From: SAR324 cluster bacterium
GTDB lineage: Bacteria > SAR324 > XYD2-FULL-50-16 > HCM1
Assembly (NCBI GenBank): GCA_002995645.1
Contig: PUHO01000002.1
Span: forward strand, 67,012-100,431
DNA: 33,420 bases
Direction: 5' to 3'
The translations under genes were made by a program, and so were the position numbers. Of the stretch, positions 18,357 through 26,713 are shown in pieces; within the stretch, counting starts at the first letter, position 1; every line of letters starts with the position of its first letter. The notes below the pieces were generated by a model. It saw only the letters and a list, made by a program, of their open reading frames with translations. It searched no databases and was not told the DNA's origin.

Positions 18357-19067
18357 ATGAGCGAATCAACGATTAAAAACCTTACTGTTCTAGGCATTGA
18401 ATCAAGCTATTACACCGTTTCCGTAGCTATTCATAAACAAGGTAAGCAGTTAAGCTGCGTTTCCCAAGAAGTCCAAGCGCAAGGAATGGAAGTTTTACTT
18501 TCTAGGGTAGAGCAAGCTTTAGCAATGGCACAAATAGAGCAAGCCGAGTTGGACGCGATTTGTATAAACCAAGGTCCGGGCAGTTTTACGGCAATGCGTA
18601 TTAGTATTGCAAGTGCACAGGCGCTTGCTTGGGCGTTGCGTATACCTTTACTTGCGGCGCCTTCTTTTTTGATATACGCTAAGACTATGTTTTTTCAAAA
18701 CAGGTTGCACGTTGTGTTGCCTGCCTATAAAGGGGAATTGTTTCATACTCTGTATAGCAAAGAAAAAGAGGAAGTAAAACAGGAAACCGACATTGTGGTC
18801 AGTTCTATTGAGTCGTTTTTAGCTAGCTTGCAACCAGGCGATACAGTTTGCGGATTGGCGATTGATACGGTGATAAAAAAGCAAGGTTATAGCTTTCCTG
18901 ATTATGTTACTGTGTTAGCACCGGTGCGGCATATGATTCAAGCTAGTTCTGTTATTTTTGCTTTAGAAAATGAGAAACCACCGCTTTATACAGAGGTGAA
19001 GCCGATTGAGCCGTTGTATATTAGAGAAACCGACGCCGCCGTAAGTTATAGGAAGCGTTTTAGTTAA
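18357..19067 (+). CDS. tsaB: tRNA t6A threonylcarbamoyl-transfer partner TsaB
   Basis: TsaB is the inactive-kinase-fold partner that activates TsaD in making N6-threonylcarbamoyladenosine at position 37 of ANN-decoding tRNAs. At 236 residues the length is typical. The actin-like fold starts with LGIESSYYTVSVAI (residues 12-25). GPGSFTAMRISIASAQALAW is the TsaB signature near residue 75, followed by IPLLAAPSF. The C-terminal half is poorly conserved, as usual. The ATG lies 2 bases after the LpoA-like stop, making it the last gene of the envelope operon. Its 3' third, from about 18831, recurs twice downstream. Confidence 0.93.
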   Translation: MSESTIKNLTVLGIESSYYTVSVAIHKQGKQLSCVSQEVQAQGMEVLLSRVEQALAMAQIEQAELDAICINQGPGSFTAMRISIASAQALAWALRIPLLAAPSFLIYAKTMFFQNRLHVVLPAYKGELFHTLYSKEKEEVKQETDIVVSSIESFLASLQPGDTVCGLAIDTVIKKQGYSFPDYVTVLAPVRHMIQASSVIFALENEKPPLYTEVKPIEPLYIRETDAAVSYRKRFS

Positions 19068-19199
19068 GAAGTGTTGCCCCTTGTGTTGCTACTTCTTTTT
19101 TCACCAGCATAGCAAGAGAAATAAAAAGTCCCGTTGCATAAAATAAAAAGCTCGCCGTAAGTTGATAGGCAATTTTTTAGGTAAGAAGTTTTGCCCCTT

Positions 19200-19460
19200 G
19201 TGTTGTCTGCTTATAAATAGGAACAACCAGGCGATACAGTTTGCGGATTGGCGATTGATACGGTGATAAGAAAGCAAGGTTATAGTTTCCCTGATGATGT
19301 TACTGTGTTAGCACCGGCGCGGCATATGATTCAAGCTAGTTCTGTTATTTTTGCTTTAGAGAATGAGAAACCACCGCTTTATACAGACGGGAAGCCGATT
19401 GAGCCGTTGTATATTAGAGAAACCGACGCCGCCGTAAGTTATAGGAAGCGTTTTAGTTAA
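19200..19460 (+). pseudogene. tsaB 3'-end copy 1
   Basis: This fragment repeats the end of tsaB. Bases 19200-19220 resemble 18712-18735 (TTGTGTTGCCTGCC...). The sequence then jumps to the equivalent of 18831 (CAACCAGGCGATACAG) and runs to the stop codon, so about 95 bases of the gene are missing at the join. The tsaB reading frame stays open for 70 codons if read from a TTG, but there is no ribosome-binding site of note. Relative to tsaB it shows K-to-R, V-to-A and EV-to-DG changes shared with copy 2, plus its own Y-to-D. Confidence 0.85.
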
Positions 19461-19588
19461 GAAGCTTTGCCTCTTGTGTTGCTACTTCTTTTTTTCACAA
19501 GTACGGCAACAGAAATAAAAAGCTCGTTGCATAAAAGAAAAACCGTTGTAAATTATAAGAAAGGTTTAGTTAAGAATTTTTGTTCCTT

Positions 19589-19849
19589 GTGTTGCCTGTT
19601 TATAAATAGGAACAACCAGGCGATACAGTTTGCGGATTGGCGATTGATACGGTGATAAGAAAGCAAGGTTATAGCTTTCCTGATTATGTTACTGTGTTAG
19701 CACCGGCGCGGCATATGATTCAAGCTAGTTCTGTTATTTTTGCTTTAGAGAATGAGAAACCGCCGCTTTATACAGACGGGAAGCCGATTGAGCCGTTGTA
19801 TATTAGAGAAACCGACGCCGCCGTAAGTTATAGGAAGCGTTTTAGTTAA
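19589..19849 (+). pseudogene. tsaB 3'-end copy 2
   Basis: This is a near-identical second unit, 389 bp after copy 1 (the tsaB-to-copy-1 distance is 393 bp). It keeps the same internal deletion, the same open 70-codon frame and stop, and the same downstream linker (GAAGCTTTGCC, then TTGTGTTGCTACTTC). It shares three amino-acid changes with copy 1, so the two copies are closer to each other than to tsaB. Confidence 0.85.
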
Positions 19850-19997
19850 GAAGCTTTGCCCTTGTGTTGCTACTTCTTTTTTTCACAAGTACGGCAACAG
19901 AAATAAAAAGCTCGTTGTAAGTGATAGAAAGTATTTAGTTGTAATCTAATTTTTCACGAAGGATTTTTTTAATTTCATCTAGTCGTTAATATTTCAA

Positions 19998-20228
19998 AAC
20001 GTCCTGTTTTAAAAAGAAGACATGTTACTATATCTCGCCTTAAAACCTAGGATTTATGCCGCCTCTGTGCGGTTTGTTCAAAACTAATTTTTGTCGTTTA
20101 TACTGCAAAAAACGTCCTGTTTTTAATAGAAGCTACTTTGCTATATCTCGTCTTAAGACCTAGGATTTATGCCGCCTCTGTGCGGTTTTGTTCAAAACTA
20201 ATTTTTGTCGTTTATACTGCAAAAAACG
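19998..20228. repeat. 113-bp tandem repeat, two units plus partial third
   Basis: Unit 1 (19998-20110) and unit 2 (20111-20224) share most bases, including CCTAGGATTTATGCC and TTTGTCGTTTATACTGC. A third begins at 20225 (AACG) and degrades. Each unit contains a short hairpin (CCGC, loop CTCTGT, GCGG, at 20058-20073 and 20171-20185) followed by T-rich sequence, resembling a weak bidirectional terminator. Each also contains AAAACTAATTTTT, found again at the 3' end of the adjacent minus-strand gene (20274-20286). Confidence 0.85.
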
Positions 20229-20265
20229 CCTTACTTTTTGTCCTGAAAATCTAAGACATTTTTGC

Positions 20266-20706
20266 TTAATTAAAAACTAATTTTTCTGGAGGCATTCCTT
20301 TTGTGAAATCTTGAAAAAATAACGTGTTTATATTAATAGACATAGTCGTTATTTCCTCTAGCGGGAAGTTAAAGTCCTTTAGTTCCGGTATTTTTGCTGT
20401 TAGTCTCTCAAAAACTTCTTGCTTTTGTTCTTTGTCTTCAATAAAACTCACATCGCCAAACCCGCGTATATTATAGGGAGATTGGGGATCCTTGTCATTT
20501 TCAATCGAAAACGCAATATTATTATTCTCTTGTATTTGCAATATCTTATTAGAGTTCGCAAAGGAGATAAAATAAATTGTGTTATCTTGGTGCGCAAAAT
20601 GTACGGTACGAATATCAGGATACCCGTCTTTACTCATAGATACGAGGCGGAGGTGTCGTTGGCGCGTTAAAAAATTATGTAATAATGTGTTATCTTGTAT
20701 TTTCAT
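20266..20706 (-). CDS. Pyridoxamine 5'-phosphate oxidase-like split-barrel protein
   Basis: A 146-residue cytoplasmic protein with the FMN-binding split-barrel pattern: a first helix, then LRLVSMSKDGYPDIRTVHFAH, then YFISFANSNKILQIQENNNIAFSIEN, which matches the K-I-x-x-I-x-x-N-x-x-A/V motif of the general-stress-protein-26 and PNPOx-like families. Such proteins bind FMN, F420 or haem, and the ligand cannot be read here. It lies 20 bases after a paralogue of the same fold (20727-21212), and the two probably form an operon. No strong ribosome-binding site precedes the ATG. True PdxH function is unlikely, since the length is short and the pyridoxine-phosphate oxidase C-terminus is absent. Confidence 0.8.
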   Translation of the reverse strand: MKIQDNTLLHNFLTRQRHLRLVSMSKDGYPDIRTVHFAHQDNTIYFISFANSNKILQIQENNNIAFSIENDKDPQSPYNIRGFGDVSFIEDKEQKQEVFERLTAKIPELKDFNFPLEEITTMSININTLFFQDFTKGMPPEKLVFN

Positions 20707-20726
20707 GATGATAAAAAATAAAATAA

Positions 20727-21212
20727 TTATAAACTAATAGGCACTACGTGTCCAAAACCTTTAAAGTTATCAAATAGTCTTAATTCGCTATACTCTATTT
20801 CAAGTACGTACATATTTTGCGGCTTCATCGGGAACTCGCTTAGGAACGGATACTTTGCTATTAATTCGTTCATTAGACTAGTAGCCGAGGTTTCATCTCT
20901 TACTATTTTAATAGTTCCTTTACCACGTAGGTATACCATTCGATATTGAAATAACGGCGGCTTGCTTTCTCCTTCTTCTTGCGGCTCTAGAATATCTTCT
21001 AGCAAAAAAGCAATTTTGTTGTTTTCCTCTATTTGCTTAATCTTAGCCGACTCTTTTTGTGTTAGCACATATATTTTATTATTTTTAAAAATAAAATGCA
21101 TAGTGCGTACTCGTGTTTGATTCGTATCTAGCACAGAGGCAAGTTGAATAGCATAGCCGTTTTGCAGCAAAGACAAGGCTTTCTCTTTATCTTCTGGTAA
21201 TGTTTGCGTCAT
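20727..21212 (-). CDS. Second PNPOx-like split-barrel protein
   Basis: A 161-residue paralogue of the preceding entry. The shared pattern is IQLASVLDTNQTRVRTMHFIFKNNKIYVLTQ followed by SAKIKQIEENNKIAFLLED, then a strand with VYLRGKGTIKIV and a conserved C-terminal strand. The insertion PQEEGESKPPLF near residue 80 distinguishes it. Sequence divergence between the two is large, so the duplication is old and they may work as a heterodimer or on different flavin-dependent reactions. It lies 28 bases downstream of the exported propeller-like gene on the same strand. Confidence 0.8.
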   Translation of the reverse strand: MTQTLPEDKEKALSLLQNGYAIQLASVLDTNQTRVRTMHFIFKNNKIYVLTQKESAKIKQIEENNKIAFLLEDILEPQEEGESKPPLFQYRMVYLRGKGTIKIVRDETSATSLMNELIAKYPFLSEFPMKPQNMYVLEIEYSELRLFDNFKGFGHVVPISL

Positions 21213-21240
21213 AATGTGAGAATGAAACAGGGTTAATAGG

Positions 21241-22446
21241 TTACGATGTTTTTAAAGAAAATAAAATAGACTTAGCAACAACTTTTTCTTTGTTTTTATT
21301 TTTCTCTTTAGGTGCCGTTTGTTTTTGGTTTCCTATAGCCACTATTTCATTATTATAGGTCGTGATATCAGTTAAAGTATAGTTAGGGTAATTAGGAACA
21401 ATATTGCGCGCTATTTTGCCATCTTTTGTTATTTGTACAATAAGAGGCATAGTTTGTTGATTTTTAAGATTAACGCCAGATGCCCAATAAGTACCGCCTT
21501 GGTGTTGGTAAACAGAGGTAAACGAACTTGGATCAACTAAAGACGCGCTCCAAAGTTTTTTATATGTTGAATCTATAGCTAATACGCTAGCAACGGTCTT
21601 TCCTTTTTGCAGTGATTCGCCGGCAAGAACAAAACCGCCTTTAACCGGAATAATTTGATTTATTCTTGTTAGGTCTTGCGGTTCAAATATAGTATGCTTA
21701 ACTAGCTTGCCGTTAGCATCAACAATAAGAATCATAGCTTTATTGTCTGATATTATTTTAGTATAGCCGGCTAAAAGAAAATTGTTCCCCATTGGCAACA
21801 TAGCTGTAGTTTGGTCTTCTGCTCCAATACGTAGGACTTTCTCCCATTTTATTTTAAACTTAGGCGATACTTCGGCAATATACGTATGGTAGTGTGAAAC
21901 GCCTTTAACCTTAGTCTCTGCATAGCCAACAACAACGTAGCTAAAGCGTTTAGCAAAGACGCCTGTTAACTGAATAGCTTGCTTAATTTTAGATTCTAAC
22001 GGTTGCGTTTGAATATCAAATTTATCAAACTTGGCGCTTTGTGCTGTAAAACGTGCAATCCAAGGACGAATTGGCGTAATAATTTTTTTTGAATAGCCAA
22101 CGGCAATAATATCGTTTTGGTTGCTAATTGCCGTGTTAAATTGATTTGTTAGCATTAAGAATCTAGCAGGGAATTCTGTTTTCTCGTCTAAGCTAGCGCT
22201 AAGTTTAAATAGAGTAGATACGTTCTTGCTTTGCCCAACAATAAAAAGGTGATTATCAACATTCAAAAGCTTGTTGAACGCAAGGGCTTCCGGCTTTTCA
22301 AAGATAGTTGTTTTCAGCGCTGCCTTTTTAGATTTAGTCCAGCCGTTAGATCCTTTTTTGAATAGGAAAGGATTATTTTCCGCAAAAAGAAAAGAAGGAA
22401 GTAAAACAAGGCAAAGAACAAGTAATAGTTTTTTTGATAAGCACAT
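21241..22446 (-). CDS. Exported beta-propeller-like protein, function unknown
   Basis: I do not recognise a named family. From the ATG at 22444-22446 the product has 401 residues. It starts with a clear signal peptide (MCLSKKLLLVLCLVLLPSFL, then FAEN), so it is exported. An upstream TTG would add 13 residues and weaken the signal peptide. The mature part shows recurring blade-like units of about 40-50 residues: a strand ending in VGQSK, AVGYSK, VVGYAE, LAGYTK, LAGES or AIGNQK, each followed by a strand with an aromatic residue (WIARF, YIAEV, MILIVD, VLAID, PLIVQI). This suggests a beta-propeller. The C-terminus is lysine-rich. Confidence 0.75.
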   Translation of the reverse strand: MCLSKKLLLVLCLVLLPSFLFAENNPFLFKKGSNGWTKSKKAALKTTIFEKPEALAFNKLLNVDNHLFIVGQSKNVSTLFKLSASLDEKTEFPARFLMLTNQFNTAISNQNDIIAVGYSKKIITPIRPWIARFTAQSAKFDKFDIQTQPLESKIKQAIQLTGVFAKRFSYVVVGYAETKVKGVSHYHTYIAEVSPKFKIKWEKVLRIGAEDQTTAMLPMGNNFLLAGYTKIISDNKAMILIVDANGKLVKHTIFEPQDLTRINQIIPVKGGFVLAGESLQKGKTVASVLAIDSTYKKLWSASLVDPSSFTSVYQHQGGTYWASGVNLKNQQTMPLIVQITKDGKIARNIVPNYPNYTLTDITTYNNEIVAIGNQKQTAPKEKNKNKEKVVAKSILFSLKTS

Positions 22447-22759
22447 AAGATAAGATATTGTGTAAATGTGAATAATACAATACAACTGAATATTATGTTT
22501 ACTATTATATATTGGATATACGTTGATATCAAGTATTATATTAAAAAACGGGAAATCATTATAAACTAAAAGAGCAATTTAGGAAAATAAATAGAAATCT
22601 AATTAAAAAAATTTGATTTTATTTTAAAAAATAGGTACCCTACAACATTGCTAGGAGATTCTATTATCTTAAGATCTACGTTTTTACTTTGTAATACATA
22701 AACGAATTTTACGAAACGTATTGAAATAGCTCTTTTGGAGAATGTAAAAATTAAGTACT
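22447..22759. other. AT-rich divergent intergenic region
   Basis: A 313-bp spacer between the exported protein and rimI, transcribed away from each other, so promoters for both should lie here. It is very AT-rich, with A and T tracts around 22590-22630. I see no promoter pair I would defend, no RNA gene and no repeat. Confidence 0.6.
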
Positions 22760-23227
22760 ATGATTGTAGCAGCAAAACTTTCTCTTAAAGAAATAGTTCA
22801 TTTAAAACAATATGATAAAACTATTTTTAAAAAGAGTGCTTGGGCGGAATCAGTTTGGAAGGCTTTATGTTCCTTACCGCACGTTTATGTGGTGTATGGT
22901 AAAGATGGGGCAACTATATTTGGTTTTGCTGTGTTTTCGCAAACCTTTAACGAAGTTGAATTGTTAAAATGGGCAATTTTACCTAGTTGGCAATCTGCCG
23001 GCTATGGTAGCAAGTTCTTTCAAAATGCGGTGCGTTATTTGAAACAAGTCAAACAAGTAAGAAATATTTTTCTTGAGTGTCGGGAAGATAATAAATCCGC
23101 TATTCGTATATATGAGAAACAAGGGTTTAAGCAAATTGGCTTACGAAAGAATTACTATAAAAATCCACCGGCGAATGCAAGAGTATATAAATACGTTATT
23201 AAACAAAATATAACTTTATTAAGTTAA
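22760..23227 (+). CDS. rimI: GNAT acetyltransferase, RimI-like
   Basis: A 155-residue GNAT-fold acetyltransferase. The acetyl-CoA loop is QSAGYGSKF (about residues 77-85), preceded by the VELLKWAILP strand. The RimI-type motif ECREDNKSAIRIYEKQGFKQIGLRKNYY lies at about residues 112-140, including the N-x-x-A-x-x-x-Y-x-x-x-G-F pattern and the terminal YY of RimI. RimI acetylates the N-terminus of ribosomal protein S18 in E. coli. This is the first gene of the rightward run and lies 3 bases before ddl. tsaB is often near rimI in other genomes, but here they are about 3.7 kb apart. Confidence 0.82.
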   Translation: MIVAAKLSLKEIVHLKQYDKTIFKKSAWAESVWKALCSLPHVYVVYGKDGATIFGFAVFSQTFNEVELLKWAILPSWQSAGYGSKFFQNAVRYLKQVKQVRNIFLECREDNKSAIRIYEKQGFKQIGLRKNYYKNPPANARVYKYVIKQNITLLS

Positions 23228-23230
23228 GAT

Positions 23231-24286
23231 ATGAAAAAAGTACTACTTTTATGCGGAGGACGTACAGGAGAACATGCCGTTTCTTTGCTCTCTGCCAAAA
23301 CTATTTTAGATAACTTATTGCAAGACGAATATAAGCTTATTCCCGTTGGTATTACGCAGAAAGAAGGCAGGTGGGTTACTGGTGATCCGTTTTTAGAGAA
23401 TGAAGACGATCCCGTTAAAATTCAATTAGCAAGAGGCTTGCAAAGTGTGTGGTTAGAAGACGGGCATGTTAACGGTGAAAAGATTGATATTATTTTTTCT
23501 GTTGTACACGGTAGTTATGGTGAAGACGGTTGTTTGCAAGGTTTATATGAATTGCAAAATATTCCTTATGTTGGTAGTGGCGTAATGGCGTCGGCTGTGT
23601 CTATGGATAAAGATATAACAAAACGTTTATTAGAACATGCCGGCATTCCTTGCGTTCGTTCCGTAACTTTATATGATTGGCAAAAACCGGTGCCTAGCTT
23701 TGATGAAATAACAAAAAAATGGGACGTAGACACTTTGTTTGTTAAACCTTGTTCGCAAGGTTCTAGTCTTGGTATTTCTAAATGCGTTACAGAAGAAGAA
23801 TATAAAGAAGCGCTTATTTACGCGTTTAGCTATGATCGGAAAATTCTTATTGAAGAAGCAGTGCAAGCGCAAGAAGTGGAAGTAGCTGTTATTGGCAATG
23901 AAAGTCCAATAGCTAGCGTTCCGGGGGAAATCGTTGTGCCAGGGTCTTTTTATTCATATGATAAAAAATACGTAGATAAAGACAAAAATCAAATTTTTAT
24001 TCCTGCTCATTTAGATTTGCATATACAAGAAAAATTAAGTGCCGTTGCAAAACAAGTGTTTGCCGTATTACAATTAAGCGGTTTAGCGCGGGTTGATTTT
24101 TTTGTTGATAGAAATAAACGTTATTTTGTAAATGAAGTGAATACGCTTCCGGGGTTCACAGCGGCAAGTATGTATCCTTTATTAATGAAGCATACAGGCT
24201 ACAAGTTTAACGATTGGATAACAGAGTTAATTAATCTTGGCTTTGATCAGTTTGAAAAAAAATCAAAATTAAAGAAGGCAATATAA
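23231..24286 (+). CDS. ddl: D-alanine--D-alanine ligase
   Basis: Ddl joins two D-alanines for the peptidoglycan pentapeptide. The 351-residue protein has the three ATP-grasp subdomains. The N-terminal Rossmann-like part contains LCGGRTGEHAVSLLSA (residues 6-21) and VVHGSYGEDGCLQGL. The central ATP-grasp part has VKPCSQGSSLGISKC. The C-terminal metal site has LARVDFFVD and FVNEVNTLPGFT, with the Asp, Glu and Asn ligands. YDKKYVDKDKNQIFIPA is the omega-loop region, and its Tyr fits a D-Ala-D-Ala rather than D-Ala-D-Lac ligase. It lies 3 bases after rimI and 4 before the futalosine hydrolase-like gene. Confidence 0.97.
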   Translation: MKKVLLLCGGRTGEHAVSLLSAKTILDNLLQDEYKLIPVGITQKEGRWVTGDPFLENEDDPVKIQLARGLQSVWLEDGHVNGEKIDIIFSVVHGSYGEDGCLQGLYELQNIPYVGSGVMASAVSMDKDITKRLLEHAGIPCVRSVTLYDWQKPVPSFDEITKKWDVDTLFVKPCSQGSSLGISKCVTEEEYKEALIYAFSYDRKILIEEAVQAQEVEVAVIGNESPIASVPGEIVVPGSFYSYDKKYVDKDKNQIFIPAHLDLHIQEKLSAVAKQVFAVLQLSGLARVDFFVDRNKRYFVNEVNTLPGFTAASMYPLLMKHTGYKFNDWITELINLGFDQFEKKSKLKKAI

Positions 24287-24290
24287 AGTA

Positions 24291-24935
24291 ATGTTACTCC
24301 TTGTTTGCGCTATAGCAGAAGAAATAGAGCGGTTTGCCTCGCAAATACAAATTGTGCAAATACAACAAGGTATTTGGCAAACACAAGATAAAAAGGCTAT
24401 AATTGCCAGTGGCGGCGTTGGTTACCTTGCAATGGCGCTACAATTAAGTAAAATTGGAAATAAGTACGGTATAAGTAAAATTTTATTTTGCGGAACTGCC
24501 GGGATATATCCTGAAACAAATATAAATTGGGAAACAATAGGACTGATTAAAGCAAAAGAAGTGAGTTTGTTTGATACGGCGACTTTGCTTGGACACAGTG
24601 TATACGCTCAGTTTATGGATAAACAACCTATTAAAGCAACGCTAGATCTAGCTAACGACGTGCAAGCGCTTAACGTTGGAACAGCACTTTCTTTAACGGT
24701 TAACACGCAAACGGCAGCAAAGATTGCAGCAACGTATAATGTGCAAGCTGAAACAATGGAACTATACGCGGTGGCTAAATATGCCCAAAATGAAAATATA
24801 AAGTGGGGCGCTTTACTTGGGATTACTAATATAGTGGGCGAAAATGCGCACGCTTTGTGGAAAGCAAACGCAAGTAAAACCTATGATCTTCTTGCTAGGT
24901 GGTTTGCTCGGCATTGGTCTTCGCTTATAGTTTAA
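24291..24935 (+). CDS. mqnB: Futalosine hydrolase-like nucleosidase
   Basis: A 214-residue member of the nucleoside phosphorylase/MTA-SAH nucleosidase superfamily. Visible features are ASGGVGYLAMALQLS (about residues 39-53), FCGTAGIYP, and the ribose-binding and catalytic segment AETMELYAVA, with Met and Glu at the expected sites. ITNIVGENA is in place of the phosphorylase-type Asp motif of adenosine nucleosidases. The sequence fits MqnB, which releases hypoxanthine from futalosine in the alternative menaquinone pathway. MTA/SAH nucleosidase is the main alternative, and MqnA, MqnC or MqnD elsewhere in the genome would settle it. It lies 4 bases after ddl. Confidence 0.68.
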   Translation: MLLLVCAIAEEIERFASQIQIVQIQQGIWQTQDKKAIIASGGVGYLAMALQLSKIGNKYGISKILFCGTAGIYPETNINWETIGLIKAKEVSLFDTATLLGHSVYAQFMDKQPIKATLDLANDVQALNVGTALSLTVNTQTAAKIAATYNVQAETMELYAVAKYAQNENIKWGALLGITNIVGENAHALWKANASKTYDLLARWFARHWSSLIV

Positions 24936-24948
24936 CTTTTATTCTTTT

Positions 24949-26679
24949 ATGCAAGTATTTAAAGATTTGTGGTCCTATATTTTAGGTCAAAAAAGGCTTT
25001 TAATTATCAGTGTACTAAGTTTGTTAATTTATGCAGGAACAAGTATATTTCCGGCAGTATACATTAAAAACGTCATTGATAAATTAGAAGCGTCTTCCCA
25101 AATACCGCCTAGTCGTTTTTTGTGGTTTGCTCTTGCTTTGCTTATTCTTTTTGCTATACGTGGCATTACGTTTGTTGGGCAAAAATATTTTATTAATAAA
25201 ATAATGCATAATGCGCTTAGCAACCTTCGTATGCGTATGTTTGAGCAGCTAAGTCACTTATCTGTTTCCTATTTTGATAAAACGGATAGTGGCGACATTA
25301 TTTCTTACTTTTCTAATGATATACGCTCTATTGAAAGAAGCTTGATTATTTTAATTAGTAATCCTGTTCGCGATTGCTTTCAATTACTAGCCTTGCTTGG
25401 GATTATGATTTCCCGTAGTTGGTCGCTCTTTCTTTTGATTATTGTTCTCCTTCCGATCGCGCCTGCTGTCCTTAGTTACTTTAATAATAAAAACCGCAAA
25501 ATCAGCAGAGAAAAACAAAATATGCTTTCAACAGTAACGCGTAATTTTTACGAAGTATTACAAGCATTGCCTATTATTCGTTCGTTTAATACAGAAGCCA
25601 TAGAAAAAGAAAAATTTAACCAACGTAATCAAACGTTATTCCAATTGTTTTTTAACGCTTTACGTATTCTTGCTTTTTCCATGTCTTTTCTAGAAATGAT
25701 TTGGGCTTTTTACGCGCTTGTCGTTTTGTTATACGGTGGGTATTTAATTATTCATCATCATATTACAATTGGTGATTTTGCTTCGTTTATTTTAAGCTTT
25801 TTTCTTGTGGTGGAACCTATTAAAAACATGAACGGTTTTATGCTTAAATTTGAAGACGGTATTAGCGCTTCTAAGCGGGTACAAGATTTTTTCAATACGC
25901 CAATAGAAGCGAATGAACAAACGGCAAAACTTCCTTTAATGCAAAAGAAAATACATGTTAAAATTAATTCTTTTTCCTATAAAGATAAAGAAACAGGTGA
26001 GCCGAAAACAGTGTTGCAAGATATAGACATAGTTTTGAAAAAAGGAGAAACAACGGCGCTTGTTGGGGCAAGTGGTAGTGGAAAAACAACGATTGGTAAT
26101 TTAATATTACGTTTTTACCAGCTAGACAAAGAAGAAGGTAAAATTCTTTTTGACGGACATAATATAGCCGAACACGATATACATTCACTACGTTCGCAAA
26201 TTTCATTAGTAACGCAAGAAAGTATTATTTTAAACGATACAATTTATAATAATATAGCGTATAGTAATAAAGAAGCAACAAAAGAGCAAGTGGAAGAAGC
26301 GGCAAAGAAGGCGTATATTGATCGCTTTATTTCTAATTTGCCAGATGGATATCAAACAATGGCGGGAGAATATGGAAGCCGTCTTTCAGGCGGGCAAAAA
26401 CAAAGGATAGTTATTGCAAGAGCTATCTTAAAAAACGCGCCTATTTTAATCCTAGACGAAGCAACAAGCGCTTTAGACAGACATAGCGAGGTTGTGATAC
26501 AACAAGCGTTAGATAATCTCTTACACGGTCACACCTGCTTAGTTATAGCGCATCGCCTTTCTACTATACGTAATGCTAATAAAATATACGTTCTTAAACA
26601 AGGGCGCATTGTGGAAGAAGGCACGCATACGCAGCTATTAGAGCAAGATAACGAATATACAAAACTGTATAATCAATAA
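24949..26679 (+). CDS. msbA: Lipid A / lipid exporter ABC protein, MsbA-type
   Basis: A 576-residue half-transporter that flips lipid A-core or related lipids across the inner membrane. The N-terminal six-helix ABC-exporter membrane domain (about residues 15-310) contains YFDKTDSGDIISYFSND and ALPIIRSFNTE. The ATPase domain has Walker A GASGSGKT at 373-380, Q-loop VTQESIILNDTI, signature LSGGQKQR from residue 479, Walker B ILILDEATSALD and H-loop VIAHRLST. The 576-residue length matches MsbA. A general multidrug half-exporter cannot be excluded from sequence alone. It starts 13 bases after the futalosine hydrolase-like gene without a clear ribosome-binding site. Confidence 0.85.
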   Translation: MQVFKDLWSYILGQKRLLIISVLSLLIYAGTSIFPAVYIKNVIDKLEASSQIPPSRFLWFALALLILFAIRGITFVGQKYFINKIMHNALSNLRMRMFEQLSHLSVSYFDKTDSGDIISYFSNDIRSIERSLIILISNPVRDCFQLLALLGIMISRSWSLFLLIIVLLPIAPAVLSYFNNKNRKISREKQNMLSTVTRNFYEVLQALPIIRSFNTEAIEKEKFNQRNQTLFQLFFNALRILAFSMSFLEMIWAFYALVVLLYGGYLIIHHHITIGDFASFILSFFLVVEPIKNMNGFMLKFEDGISASKRVQDFFNTPIEANEQTAKLPLMQKKIHVKINSFSYKDKETGEPKTVLQDIDIVLKKGETTALVGASGSGKTTIGNLILRFYQLDKEEGKILFDGHNIAEHDIHSLRSQISLVTQESIILNDTIYNNIAYSNKEATKEQVEEAAKKAYIDRFISNLPDGYQTMAGEYGSRLSGGQKQRIVIARAILKNAPILILDEATSALDRHSEVVIQQALDNLLHGHTCLVIAHRLSTIRNANKIYVLKQGRIVEEGTHTQLLEQDNEYTKLYNQ

Positions 26680-26713
26680 TTATATACAATAACTCATATT
26701 TAGATTTTTATTT

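Larger units (their letters stand above)
19068..20265. other. 1.2-kb non-coding spacer filled by repeats
   Basis: Between tsaB and the first split-barrel gene I find no independent gene. The spacer consists of two tsaB-tail copies, repeated AT-rich linker between them (with a recurring GAAATAAAAAGCTCG segment), and a 113-bp tandem repeat at its right end. Short open frames here are remnants of tsaB. Confidence 0.8.

Noticed and set aside
19248..19460. A 70-residue protein from tsaB copy 1 (and its twin at 19637-19849)
   Set aside because: The only start is TTG without a ribosome-binding site, and the sequence is just the tsaB C-terminus, which lacks the functional N-terminal half. Treated as a gene fragment.
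19998..20228. CRISPR or insertion-sequence ends
   Set aside because: Two and a partial unit of 113 bp without spacers, terminal inverted repeats or transposase.
22447..22485. Longer N-terminus for the exported propeller-like protein
   Set aside because: It starts at TTG and places 13 extra residues before a textbook signal peptide that begins at the ATG at 22446.
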